This document shows positions 1-7,249 of a DNA stretch of 64,000 bases, in pieces. Source of the stretch: VRUE01 sp036266075 (GTDB lineage Bacteria > Actinomycetota > Thermoleophilia > Solirubrobacterales > 70-9); the NCBI GenBank assembly GCA_036266075.1, contig DATANV010000007.1, forward strand, positions 1-64,000, read 5' to 3'. The first letter of the stretch is position 1. Every line of letters starts with the position of its first letter. Below the pieces are notes generated by a model. It was not told the DNA's origin and did not search any database. It was given only the letters and a program-made list of their open reading frames with translations. A program made the position numbers and the translations under genes.

Positions 1-30
1 CCCCCCCCCCCCCCCCCCCCCCCCCGCCCC
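1..30. other. Poly-C run at the window edge
   Basis: Twenty-five consecutive C residues, one G and four more C open the window. A run like this next to ordinary coding DNA is most likely an assembly or sequencing artefact, for example the reverse complement of the poly-G made by two-colour Illumina chemistry at a contig end. No gene signal is present before position 62. Confidence 0.6.
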
Positions 31-61
31 AACCCCGAGAGAGACACAAGCCAGCGCTATC

Positions 62-772
62 GTGACCCCAATGGCCGACCGCACGTTCGCCAAGTTCACG
101 TTCTTCAAGATCGACCCCGAGTGGCGCCGTCGCGATCCGGATCTACGGGCCGCCGACAAGCGAGAGTTTCTCGCGGCCTGCGAGGACTTCGCCCTCGACC
201 GCTCGCTGCGCGCCTACTCAACCATAGGAACGCGCGGCGACGTCGACCTGGTGCTGCTCAGCCAGAGCCCCAACCTCGACGACCTACACACGTTCCACGT
301 CGTGCTCGGCCAGAGCGGCCTCGCCAAGTGGGCCGAGACGCCGTACTCCTTCCTCTCGATGACCAAACGCTCGCCCTACTCCGAGGAGCAGGCGCGGCCG
401 GAGATCTGCGTCTCGGAGCACAAGTACCTCTTCCTTTACCCGATGATCAAGCAGCGGCGCTGGTATGGCCTGCCAGCCGAGGAGCGGCAGCGGATCATGA
501 AGAGCCACATCGAGGTCGGCCGCCGCTACCCGGAGATCACGATCAATACCTCCTACTCCTTCGGGCTCGACGACCAGGAGTTCGTCGTCGCCTTCGAGGG
601 CGACGACCCCGGCATGTTCCTCGACCTGGTCAACGAGCTCCGCCCGACCGAGTCGAGCGCCTTCACCGAGCGCGAGACGCCGATCTTCACCTGCGTCGCG
701 ATGTCGACGCGCCGCGCACTCGACGCGCTCGACGGTGCGCCGAGCGTCGCCGCAACCTTTACGGGTACTTAG
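62..772 (+). CDS. hemQ: Chlorite dismutase family protein, probable coproheme decarboxylase (HemQ/ChdC)
   Basis: 236 residues. HemQ oxidatively decarboxylates coproheme III to heme b, the last step of the coproporphyrin-dependent heme pathway in Gram-positive bacteria. Family marks are visible: YPMIKQRRW, with the Tyr that corresponds to the catalytic Tyr of the YPMSKRR motif, followed by ERQRIMKSHIEVGRRY, where the His matches the proximal heme ligand, and a closing FxLDDQEFVVAFE block. The start is GTG at 62 or ATG at 71 (MADRTF); neither has a strong Shine-Dalgarno sequence. It heads a run of heme/Fe-S genes. A true chlorite dismutase is less likely because the HemQ-type YPM...K/R signature is present. 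Confidence 0.85.
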   Translation: MTPMADRTFAKFTFFKIDPEWRRRDPDLRAADKREFLAACEDFALDRSLRAYSTIGTRGDVDLVLLSQSPNLDDLHTFHVVLGQSGLAKWAETPYSFLSMTKRSPYSEEQARPEICVSEHKYLFLYPMIKQRRWYGLPAEERQRIMKSHIEVGRRYPEITINTSYSFGLDDQEFVVAFEGDDPGMFLDLVNELRPTESSAFTERETPIFTCVAMSTRRALDALDGAPSVAATFTGT

Positions 773-794
773 ATGTGACCGATAATCGGTCGCG

Positions 795-1334
795 GTGACC
801 GTCGAGTCCCTCAGCTACGCGATCGACGACCAGGATCGCCTGATCAAAGTCGACGAGGGGTACTACCGCTTCGCCGAGGAAAACGGCTGGCCGGAGGCCG
901 GCAGCAGCCTCGGTCGCTCGCTCTGGGACTTCGTCGCCGGCCAAGACGTCAAGAAGCTGCAGCGCCTATTGCTGCGCCGGGTACGCGACGAGGTGCGCGA
1001 CATCGAACTGCCCTTCCGCTGCGACAGCCCGGACCTGCGCCGTGAGATGGACATCCGCATCGTCGCCGACCGCAGCGGCCGCGTGGTGATGTTCTCCGCG
1101 CGGTTGCGAGCCGAGGAGCCGCGCCCCGAGCCGCAGCCGATCCTCGACCCGCGCGCCCCCCGTGGCGATGACTTCCTGACGATGTGCGCCTGGTGCGACC
1201 GCTTTCTCCTGGACGGAGAATGGGTTGAGGTCGAGGAGGCGGCGAAGCGGCTGGAGCTGTTTCGGCGCAGCGAGCTGCCGACGCTCGACCACGGCATCTG
1301 TCCCGAGTGCGGCGGGACCCTGCTCGCCGCGTAG
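795..1334 (+). CDS. PAS-like protein with C-terminal Cys cluster
   Basis: 179 residues with a GTG start 22 bases after hemQ. The N-terminal ~110 residues look like a PAS fold (SYAIDDQDRLIKVDEGYYRF, then a strand-rich part ending VVMFSARL). The C-terminal ~55 residues contain CAWCDR and HGICPECGG, a CxxC...CxxC arrangement that could bind zinc. Similar Cys tails follow PAS domains in some sensor proteins, but there is no kinase, HTH or cyclase output domain here. It may act as a stand-alone sensor or adaptor. The partner is unknown. Confidence 0.6.
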   Translation: MTVESLSYAIDDQDRLIKVDEGYYRFAEENGWPEAGSSLGRSLWDFVAGQDVKKLQRLLLRRVRDEVRDIELPFRCDSPDLRREMDIRIVADRSGRVVMFSARLRAEEPRPEPQPILDPRAPRGDDFLTMCAWCDRFLLDGEWVEVEEAAKRLELFRRSELPTLDHGICPECGGTLLAA

Positions 1335-1373
1335 ACGGCAGCCGCGCCGCGTTCCCTATCCTTCCGCGTTCCA

Positions 1374-2777
1374 ATGACCCGGATAGGAACCGAAGAGCAG
1401 CCGCTGCGCGTCGCGATTGTCGGCGCCGGCCCATCCGGCTTCTACGCCGCCGAGCACATCCTCAAGGACGGCGACCTGCACGCCCAGGTCGACCTCTTCG
1501 ACCGCCTGCCGACCCCCTTCGGCCTGGTCCGCGGCGGCGTCGCCCCCGACCACCCGAAGATCAAGTCGGTGATCCGCGTCTACGAGAAAACCGCGGCCCG
1601 CGACGGCTTCCGCTTCTTCGGCAACGTCAAGGTCGGCCACGACGTCGAAGTCGAGGACCTCGAGCGGCTCTACCACGCGATCGTCTTCACGGTCGGCTGC
1701 GAGACCGACCGCCAGCTCGGCATCCCCGGCGAAGACCTGCCGGGCAGCCACGCCGCCACCTCCTTCGTCGGCTGGTACAACGCCCATCCCGACTACGCCG
1801 CCGAGGAGTTCGACCTCTCCTGCGAGCGGGCGGTGGTGATCGGCAACGGCAACGTCGCGATGGACGTGGCGCGGATGCTGGCGCTGACCGACCACGAGCT
1901 GCGCCAGACCGACACCGCCGACCACGCGATCGAGCTGCTCGACCGCAGCGCGATCCGCGAGATCGTCGTGCTCGGTCGCCGCGGCCCGGTCCAGGCTGCC
2001 TTCACCAACCCGGAGGTCAGGGAGCTGGGCGAGATGGAGGACGCCGACGTGATCGTCGACCCCGCTGACGTCGAGCTGGACCCGGCCAGCCGGGCCTTCG
2101 TCGAGTCCGACGAGGCCGACAAGACGACCAGGGTCAACGTCGAGACGGTGACCGAGTTCTCGCAGCGTGAGCCGAGCGGCAAGAGCAGGCGGATCGTCTT
2201 GCGCTTCCTCGCCTCGCCGGTCGAGATCCAGGGCGAGGGCAAGGTCGAGAAGATCGTGATCGGGCGCAACGAGCTGGTCGAGGAAGGCGGCACGCTGCGC
2301 GCCCGCGACACCGGCGAGCGCGAAGAGCTGGAGTGCGGCTTGGTGCTGCGCTCCGTCGGCTACACCGGCGTGCCGATCGAGGGCGTGCCGTTTGACGAGA
2401 AGCGCGGCCTGATCCTCAACGAGGGCGGGCGCGTGCTCGATTCCCACGATGCCGGCCACAAGGTCGGCCACTACACCGCCGGCTGGATCAAGCGCGGCCC
2501 CTCGGGCGTAATCGGCACCAACAAGAAAGATGCGTTGGAGACGGTCCAGCACCTCTTAGCCGACGTCACCGATGGAACGCTGCTCGAACCGGAGAATCCC
2601 GAGCCCGCCGCCGTAGAGGCCCTGCTGGCCGAGCGGGGCGTGCGCTTCGTCAGCTTCGAGGACTGGCAGGCGATCGACCAGGCGGAGGTCGGCCGCGGCG
2701 AGCCGCACGGTCGCCCACGGGTCAAGTTCGTCCGCGTCGAGGAGATGCTGGAGACGCTGGGCGAGAAGGTCTCCTAG
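1374..2777 (+). CDS. fprA: NADPH-ferredoxin reductase, FprA / adrenodoxin-reductase type
   Basis: 467 residues, ATG start. It moves electrons between NADPH and ferredoxin through FAD, in the cytoplasm. The N-terminal FAD-binding VAIVGAGPSGFYAAEHIL, the family-typical LPTPFGLVRGGVAPDHPKIK, a second nucleotide-binding stretch VVIGNGNVAMDVAR near residue 155, and the C-terminal GWIKRGPSGVIGTNKKDA are all in place. Length matches the mycobacterial FprA family. It is followed six bases later by bolA, so the two are probably co-transcribed, which suggests electron supply for Fe-S or P450 chemistry. Confidence 0.93.
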   Translation: MTRIGTEEQPLRVAIVGAGPSGFYAAEHILKDGDLHAQVDLFDRLPTPFGLVRGGVAPDHPKIKSVIRVYEKTAARDGFRFFGNVKVGHDVEVEDLERLYHAIVFTVGCETDRQLGIPGEDLPGSHAATSFVGWYNAHPDYAAEEFDLSCERAVVIGNGNVAMDVARMLALTDHELRQTDTADHAIELLDRSAIREIVVLGRRGPVQAAFTNPEVRELGEMEDADVIVDPADVELDPASRAFVESDEADKTTRVNVETVTEFSQREPSGKSRRIVLRFLASPVEIQGEGKVEKIVIGRNELVEEGGTLRARDTGEREELECGLVLRSVGYTGVPIEGVPFDEKRGLILNEGGRVLDSHDAGHKVGHYTAGWIKRGPSGVIGTNKKDALETVQHLLADVTDGTLLEPENPEPAAVEALLAERGVRFVSFEDWQAIDQAEVGRGEPHGRPRVKFVRVEEMLETLGEKVS

Positions 2778-2783
2778 CGCCCG

Positions 2784-3023
2784 ATGGCCGCCGACCTGCG
2801 CGAGCTGGAGTCGATGATCGAAGCGGCGCTGCCAGGCGCCGAGGTCGATGTCAGCGACGAAACCGGTGCCGGCGACCACCTGCGAGCAACGGTAAAAGCG
2901 GCGCAGTTCGAGGGACTTTCGCGGATCGATCAGCACCGCCTGGTCAAGGCCGCCGTCAAAGAGCGCTTCGAGGACGGCACGATCCACGCCCTCTCGGTCA
3001 AGACCCAGGTGGCCGGTAGCTAA
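2784..3023 (+). CDS. bolA: BolA family protein
   Basis: 79 residues. BolA-like proteins bind monothiol glutaredoxins through a shared [2Fe-2S] cluster and take part in Fe-S trafficking and iron sensing. The sequence has the BolA class II-type fold signature: an N-terminal helix with ALPGAEVDVSD, a central GDHLRATV strand, and FEGLSRIDQHRLVKAAV leading to a C-terminal ALSVKTQV. It sits six bases after fprA and three bases before a monothiol glutaredoxin gene, which is the classic BolA-Grx pairing. Confidence 0.88.
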   Translation: MAADLRELESMIEAALPGAEVDVSDETGAGDHLRATVKAAQFEGLSRIDQHRLVKAAVKERFEDGTIHALSVKTQVAGS

Positions 3024-3026
3024 CCT

Positions 3027-3413
3027 GTGGCAATGGCCGATCCTCAGCTGAAGGAGAAAGTCGAGGAGCTGATCGCCGCCAACCCGGTGCTGCTCTTCAT
3101 GAAAGGCACGCCGGAGATGCCGCGCTGCGGCTTCTCGATGCGGGTCGTGCAGGTGCTCGACCAATTCGACGTCGAGTACGGGGCGATCGACGTGCTGCCG
3201 GCGCTGCAGCCGCTGCGTGAGGTGACGGCGGAGATCGCCGACTGGCAGACCTTCCCGCAGCTCTACGTCAACGGCGAGCTGATTGGCGGTGCCGACCTCG
3301 TCGAGGAGATGTTCGCTTCGGGCGAGCTGGCCGAGGCGTTAGGGGTCGAGCAGCCGGCCGAGGCGCCCCAGGCCGAGACTCCAGCGCAGTCCCCCCCACT
3401 GCAAATCGAATAG
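3027..3413 (+). CDS. grxD: Monothiol glutaredoxin, Grx4/GrxD type
   Basis: 128 residues from GTG 3027, or 126 from ATG 3033. Monothiol glutaredoxins carry and hand over [2Fe-2S] clusters. The CGFS active site lies in MKGTPEMPRCGFSMRVVQVL, and the glutathione-binding WQTFPQLYVNGELIGGADLV segment follows. A Pro/Gln-rich tail of about 20 residues after the domain is probably disordered. The gene begins three bases after the bolA stop, consistent with a BolA-Grx4 complex. Confidence 0.92.
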   Translation: MAMADPQLKEKVEELIAANPVLLFMKGTPEMPRCGFSMRVVQVLDQFDVEYGAIDVLPALQPLREVTAEIADWQTFPQLYVNGELIGGADLVEEMFASGELAEALGVEQPAEAPQAETPAQSPPLQIE

Positions 3414-3420
3414 CAGCCGC

Positions 3421-3798
3421 TCAGACGGCGGCGGTCTCGGCCGTGTCTTCTTCTTTGACCTGGAAGGACGAGCCACACCCGCAAGCCGCAACCACGTTTG
3501 GGTTGTTCACCTGAAAGCCCGCCCCCTGCAACCCTTCGACGTAGTCGACCTCGGAACCGAAGACGAACTGCATGCTGACCTTGTCGACGACGACGGCGAC
3601 CCCGTCGACCTTGAAGACGTGATCGTCGTCCTTAGGCCGATCGAAGGCGAGGGCGTACTGGAACCCGGAGCAGCCACCGCCGCGAACCGCGACGCGCAAC
3701 GCCTGGCCTTCCGCTTCCTCCTGACCACCCAGCAGCTCGCCAATCTTGGCACCGGCCTTGGCGGTGAGCGTGATCGCCTCTTGTGGAGTCTCCGTCAC
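3421..3798 (-). CDS. erpA: Iron-sulfur cluster insertion protein, ErpA/IscA (HesB) family
   Basis: 125 residues, read toward the glutaredoxin gene, with which it converges. A-type carriers deliver [4Fe-4S] clusters to apoproteins. The three invariant cysteines are present: one in RGGGCSGFQYALAF and two in the C-terminal NVVAACGCGSSF. I chose the GTG at 3798 because the domain starts immediately after it (TETPQEAITLTAKA). A longer frame to 3900 is open but would run into the divergent degV gene and adds no conserved sequence. Confidence 0.88.
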   Translation of the reverse strand: MTETPQEAITLTAKAGAKIGELLGGQEEAEGQALRVAVRGGGCSGFQYALAFDRPKDDDHVFKVDGVAVVVDKVSMQFVFGSEVDYVEGLQGAGFQVNNPNVVAACGCGSSFQVKEEDTAETAAV

Positions 3799-3859
3799 TT
3801 TACAAAGTGTAGCGTCGGCGTTGGGCGTGTGGGCTGGGTCTGAAAGACTTCGAAGCGTC

Positions 3860-4774
3860 TTGCGCTCTGCCCCTGCAACCGCCGTGGTCTGCGACAGCAC
3901 GGCCTATCTGCCCGCCGACCTGCTCGACAGGTACGGAATCGAGACGATCAGTCTCTACGTAGCGGTCGACGGGGACCAACGGCCGGAGGTGGAGATCCGC
4001 GACTACGGCGAGTTCTTCGAGCGGCTGCGCGCCTCGGAGGGCGGGGCAACCACCTCGCAGCCGTCGATCGGCGACTTCGTCTCCGTCTACGAACCGCTGC
4101 TCGAGTCCGGTCGCGAAGTCGTCTCCGTCCACATCTCGGCCGGCATCTCCGGCACCCTCGAGGCTGCCGGCCAGGCGCGCGAGCGACTGATCGTCGAGGG
4201 CAAGGGCGGCGAGCGCATCCACCTCTTCGACTCGCGCTCGGCCTGCGGCGGCATCGGCCTCTGCGCGATCGCCGCTGCAGCGTCTGCGGCCGGCGGCGCC
4301 GACGGCGCGACGGCGCTGGCCCGCGCCAACCGGGCGCGCGAGGAGTTGAAGATGTGGTTCGCGATCGACACCCTCGAGTACCTGCGGCGCGGCGGCCGGA
4401 TCGGCGGCGCCGCCGCCTGGATCGGCGGCGCGCTGAAGATCAAGCCGATCCTCACGCTGGAGGAGGAGATCACGCCGGTCGAGCGCGTCCGTACCCGCGC
4501 CCGCTCGATCGAGCGCCTGCGCAGCTACGCGCGCGAGCGGCACGAGTCCGGCGCCGACGCCTGGGTCGTGCAGCACATTTGCGCCGACGAGACCGCCACC
4601 GCCCTGGTCGACGACTGCTGCGAGATCTTCGGCTGCGAGCCGGCCTTCGTCTCCGAGGTCGGCCCGGTGATCGGCGCCCACGTCGGCCCTGGCCTCCTGG
4701 GCGTGGGCAGCGTGTCGACCTCCGTTCTGACGCCCTCAGGGGTCGAAATACTGCGTCCTCCATCGCCTGAATAG
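3860..4774 (+). CDS. DegV family fatty-acid-binding protein
   Basis: About 304 residues. DegV/FakB-type proteins bind a fatty acid and in some bacteria present it to fatty acid kinase. Visible signatures are VVCDSTAYLP at the N terminus, TSQPSIGDF, the Ser-bearing HISAGISGTLEAA loop, FDSRSACGG, and the RRGGRIGGA...LKIKPIL block. The start is uncertain: TTG 3860 and GTG 3827 both precede the domain, and the open frame extends antisense into erpA. No FakA kinase gene is nearby. Confidence 0.85.
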   Translation: MRSAPATAVVCDSTAYLPADLLDRYGIETISLYVAVDGDQRPEVEIRDYGEFFERLRASEGGATTSQPSIGDFVSVYEPLLESGREVVSVHISAGISGTLEAAGQARERLIVEGKGGERIHLFDSRSACGGIGLCAIAAAASAAGGADGATALARANRAREELKMWFAIDTLEYLRRGGRIGGAAAWIGGALKIKPILTLEEEITPVERVRTRARSIERLRSYARERHESGADAWVVQHICADETATALVDDCCEIFGCEPAFVSEVGPVIGAHVGPGLLGVGSVSTSVLTPSGVEILRPPSPE

Positions 4775-4829
4775 CGCGGGCTGCTGCTCAGGCTCCCTGC
4801 CGTCGTTGCCTGGCGGCTCCTGAGTCCCG

Positions 4830-5081
4830 TCAGCGACGGCGGCGAAGGGCCAAGATGCCGCCAATCGCAAAACCCGCTACCGCCGCACCGACGATCAGCT
4901 GCGAGCGGTGCTCGCGGACCTGACGGCGCCAGTCGGTCAGCTCGGCGACCCGCCCTCGCAGCGCTTCGACCGAACGGCCGAGCTGCTCGCGTTCGACCTG
5001 GATGTCACGCCGGATCTGCGCCGGCGTGCGGCCCGGCAGGCCGGAGGTCGAGGGGCGGGCGGGCTCCGGCGCGGAGCTCAT
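4830..5081 (-). CDS. DUF3618 small membrane protein
   Basis: 83 residues. The N-terminal TPAQIRRDIQVEREQLGRSV and the later LTDWRRQVREHR form the DUF3618 coiled-coil pattern, and one C-terminal membrane segment (IVGAAVAGFAIGGILAL) ends in four arginines, pointing to a cytoplasmic tail. The ATG overlaps the stop of the upstream holin-like gene as ATGA (5078-5081). With that gene and the 44-residue gene above it, it forms a small actinobacterial membrane-protein operon of unknown function. Confidence 0.8.
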   Translation of the reverse strand: MSSAPEPARPSTSGLPGRTPAQIRRDIQVEREQLGRSVEALRGRVAELTDWRRQVREHRSQLIVGAAVAGFAIGGILALRRRR

Positions 5082-5521
5082 TTCGCCACCTCCTCGCCTT
5101 CCAACACGGACTTGGTGCGCTTCGCCTCCTCGATCGCCTGCTCGGGCAGCGGCGGCGCCCCGGCGCGGACCGCGCGGAAGGCGATCAGGCCAGCCAGCGC
5201 GGCGATCAGCAGGAAGACGCCGGCCTCGATGAAGAAGCCGGGCCAAGTCTTGCCGTCGAAGACCTCTTCGTTCAGGAGCCAGGCGATGCCCTCCATCACC
5301 AGGATCAACGCCAGGAAGGCGAAGGTGCCGGCGGCGACACCGACCACTGAGCCGCGCAGGATGCTTCCGACCTTCTGGCTGACCTCGGCCTTGGCGAGCT
5401 CGAACTCCTCGCGGATCAGCAGCGAGGTCTTCTCGGAGACTTCGAAGACGAGCTCGGTGACCGATTTCCGCGGCTCGGGGGGCCGCGGCGGTTGCGGCGA
5501 CTGGGTGGGATCGGCTGCCAT
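5078..5521 (-). CDS. Phage holin superfamily III / DUF1469-like membrane protein
   Basis: 147 residues. A Pro-rich N terminus leads into SVTELVFEVSEKTSLLIREE, the amphipathic helix typical of this family, then two membrane spans (VVGVAAGTFAFLALILVMEG and a second one around FFIEAGVFLLIAALAGLIAF) and an acidic-basic tail. The family is widespread in Actinobacteria beside DUF3618 genes and is not necessarily a phage holin. The start at 5521 was chosen because upstream in-frame sequence is non-conserved and overlaps the next gene. Confidence 0.75.
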   Translation of the reverse strand: MAADPTQSPQPPRPPEPRKSVTELVFEVSEKTSLLIREEFELAKAEVSQKVGSILRGSVVGVAAGTFAFLALILVMEGIAWLLNEEVFDGKTWPGFFIEAGVFLLIAALAGLIAFRAVRAGAPPLPEQAIEEAKRTKSVLEGEEVAK

Positions 5522-5528
5522 CGTTGGG

Positions 5529-5663
5529 CTACTCCGGCGGGTCCTCGTCAAAGAGCCGGCGCCAGACGATGGCCGCGAGCTTCGTCGCGAGCACGCTGGC
5601 AAGCGCCCCGCTGGCGGCGAGCATGCCGCTCCACGCCAGCCGTTTGACGATCTCGTTCTCCAT
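5529..5663 (-). CDS. Small DUF4235-like membrane protein
   Basis: A 44-residue frame starting at ATG 5663: one hydrophobic helix (LAWSGMLAASGALASVLATK) followed by LAAIVWRRLFDEDPPE. The pattern membrane helix, then VWR, then acidic-PP matches short DUF4235 proteins that accompany DUF3618/holin-III genes. It ends seven bases before the holin-like ATG, so it is probably the first gene of that operon. It is shorter than most DUF4235 proteins. The family link rests on pattern and context. Confidence 0.6.
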   Translation of the reverse strand: MENEIVKRLAWSGMLAASGALASVLATKLAAIVWRRLFDEDPPE

Positions 5664-5676
5664 CCGCCGACCTTAC

Positions 5677-6288
5677 CTATCGAGGCTCGAGTCCGTCACA
5701 GATCGTCGCCGTTACAAGACTCTTTGCCTGCTCGAAGTCGGTGTCGGAGGCGGGGATCACGTCGAAGATCCAGCCGGAGAGCAACTGCTCGATCGCCCCG
5801 TAGAAGGACATCGAGGCGAAAGTCGGGTCGATGTCACGCCGGAAGGCGTTCGCCTCCTGCCCATCGGCGACGATCCTGGCGATCGAGTCGTAGGCGCGGC
5901 GGATCTCCGGCAGGTGGGTGCGACCGAACGAGTTGGCGGCGCGCGTCACCTCGACGATGATCACCTTCATCAGCTCCGGGTCGTACCGGTAGGACTCGAC
6001 GATGAAGCCGGCCACCGCCTCGAGCTTGGCCCGCGGGCTCAGCTCGGCGCTGCGGTCGGCCTCCTCGATCGCCGCCAGCAGCAGCGACCAGCGCTCGCTG
6101 AACAGCTCGTTCAGCACCTCGTCCTTCGACTTGAAGTAGTGGTAGACGAGACCGTAGGCGACCCCCGCCTCGTCGGCGATATCCGCCACCCGCGTCGAGT
6201 GGAAGCCCTGGCGGGCGAAGACGCGAATCGCCGCGTCGAGGATCTGGCGGCGCTTGTCGATGGCCGGGGCGGCCTTGGAAGTGGCCAT
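5677..6288 (-). CDS. TetR/AcrR family transcriptional regulator
   Basis: 203 residues. The N-terminal HTH is clear: KRRQILDAAIRVFARQGFHS, then VADIADEAGVAYGLVYHYF and KSKDEVLNELF. The remaining ~140 residues form the helical ligand-binding domain, of a type seen in fatty-acid-responsive TetR proteins. Its ATG directly abuts the stop codon of the nitrilase gene, so the two are co-transcribed. A 16-bp palindrome five bases upstream of the nitrilase start (7128-7143) is the likely operator, giving autoregulation of the pair. Confidence 0.9.
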   Translation of the reverse strand: MATSKAAPAIDKRRQILDAAIRVFARQGFHSTRVADIADEAGVAYGLVYHYFKSKDEVLNELFSERWSLLLAAIEEADRSAELSPRAKLEAVAGFIVESYRYDPELMKVIIVEVTRAANSFGRTHLPEIRRAYDSIARIVADGQEANAFRRDIDPTFASMSFYGAIEQLLSGWIFDVIPASDTDFEQAKSLVTATICDGLEPR

Positions 6289-7122
6289 TTAGACGCTCGC
6301 CTCCAGGAGCTGCGGCCAGGCGTAGGTCCTGGGCCGACGGTTGGCCAGCGAAGGGAGGCTGTCGCGAACTCGCTCCTGGGCAGCGAGGTCGAGGTCGGCC
6401 ACGACGAAGCGCTCGCCGTCGGCAGCGGTGGCCAGGACGACGCCCCAAGGGTCAACGATCGCCGATCTGCCGTAGGAGCTGTAGTGCGGCGGCGCCTCGC
6501 CGACCTGGTTGGGGGCGATGACGAAGGCCTGGTTCTCGATCGCCCGCGCCCGCAGCAGGACCTCCCAGTGGTCGCGACCGGTGGCAAGGGTGAAGGCCGA
6601 GGGCACGGCGATCAGCTTGGCGCCGCGCACGGCGAGGATCCGGTACAGCTCGGGAAAGCGCAGGTCGTAGCAGACCGTCAGCCCCAGCTCGACGTCGCCG
6701 GCTGCGGCGCTGACGATCTCCTCGCCCGGCTGCTCGTGCTCGGACTCGCGGTAGAAGACGCCGCCCGCCTCGACGTCGAAGAGGTGAATCTTGCGGTAGA
6801 CGGCCAGGTCCTCGCCCGCCGGGCCGATCAGCACGGAGGTGTTGTAGGCCTTCTCGCCGTCCTCGGCACGCTCGGCGATGCTGCCCGCCAGCAGGTTAAT
6901 GCCAAGCTCGCGAGCCCAGCCGCGGGCGGCGGCGAGGCTGGGGCCGTCGAGCGGCTCGGCGCTGGCCGCCATCTGCTCACCGGCGGCGAGCAGGTTCCAC
7001 TTCTCCGGCAGCGCGACCAGCTCGGCACCGGCCTTTGCGGCAGCACGCACCAGGCGCTCGGCAGCGGCGAGATTGCGGGCCTTGTCTCCGTTGGAGTTGA
7101 GTTGAATCGCGGCTACGCGCAT
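6289..7122 (-). CDS. Carbon-nitrogen hydrolase (nitrilase superfamily)
   Basis: 277 residues, ATG start. It hydrolyses an amide or nitrile C-N bond with a Glu-Lys-Cys triad, all visible: Glu in VALPEKWNLL, Lys in YRKIHLFDVE, Cys in TVCYDLRFPEL. Length and the DLRFPEL motif fit the Nit/omega-amidase branch rather than true nitrilases. It is the first gene of an operon with the TetR regulator. The substrate cannot be told from sequence. Confidence 0.85.
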   Translation of the reverse strand: MRVAAIQLNSNGDKARNLAAAERLVRAAAKAGAELVALPEKWNLLAAGEQMAASAEPLDGPSLAAARGWARELGINLLAGSIAERAEDGEKAYNTSVLIGPAGEDLAVYRKIHLFDVEAGGVFYRESEHEQPGEEIVSAAAGDVELGLTVCYDLRFPELYRILAVRGAKLIAVPSAFTLATGRDHWEVLLRARAIENQAFVIAPNQVGEAPPHYSSYGRSAIVDPWGVVLATAADGERFVVADLDLAAQERVRDSLPSLANRRPRTYAWPQLLEASV

Positions 7123-7127
7123 GGGCT

Positions 7128-7143
7128 GATTGACCAGTCAATC
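7128..7143. promoter_or_regulatory. Palindromic operator, probable TetR binding site
   Basis: GATTGAC-CA-GTCAATC is a perfect 7-bp inverted repeat with a 2-bp centre. It lies five bases upstream of the nitrilase start codon, where a bound regulator would block transcription of the nitrilase-TetR operon. Size and symmetry fit TetR operators. Confidence 0.6.
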
Positions 7144-7175
7144 GGTCCCGGCCAGTATAGGCGCGTCCCACCACG

Positions 7176-7222
7176 TTGCGGTCGTAGTTCTTTCCGGTAT
7201 GCGGAAAGAACTACGACCGCAA
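7176..7222. repeat. 47-bp perfect hairpin (21-bp arms)
   Basis: Positions 7176-7196 and 7202-7222 are exact reverse complements around a GTATG loop. The hairpin sits in the 127-bp gap between the divergent nitrilase and cyclase genes, so it is 5' to both rather than a conventional terminator. It could be a regulator site, a 5'-UTR structure or a palindromic mobile remnant. Confidence 0.9.
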
Positions 7223-7249
7223 ACGGTTTGGGGCGTACGATTTGGTTGC

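Noticed and set aside
5078..5521. Prophage holin
   Set aside because: The gene sits in a DUF3618/DUF4235 operon with no phage genes around; the family is chromosomal in actinobacteria.
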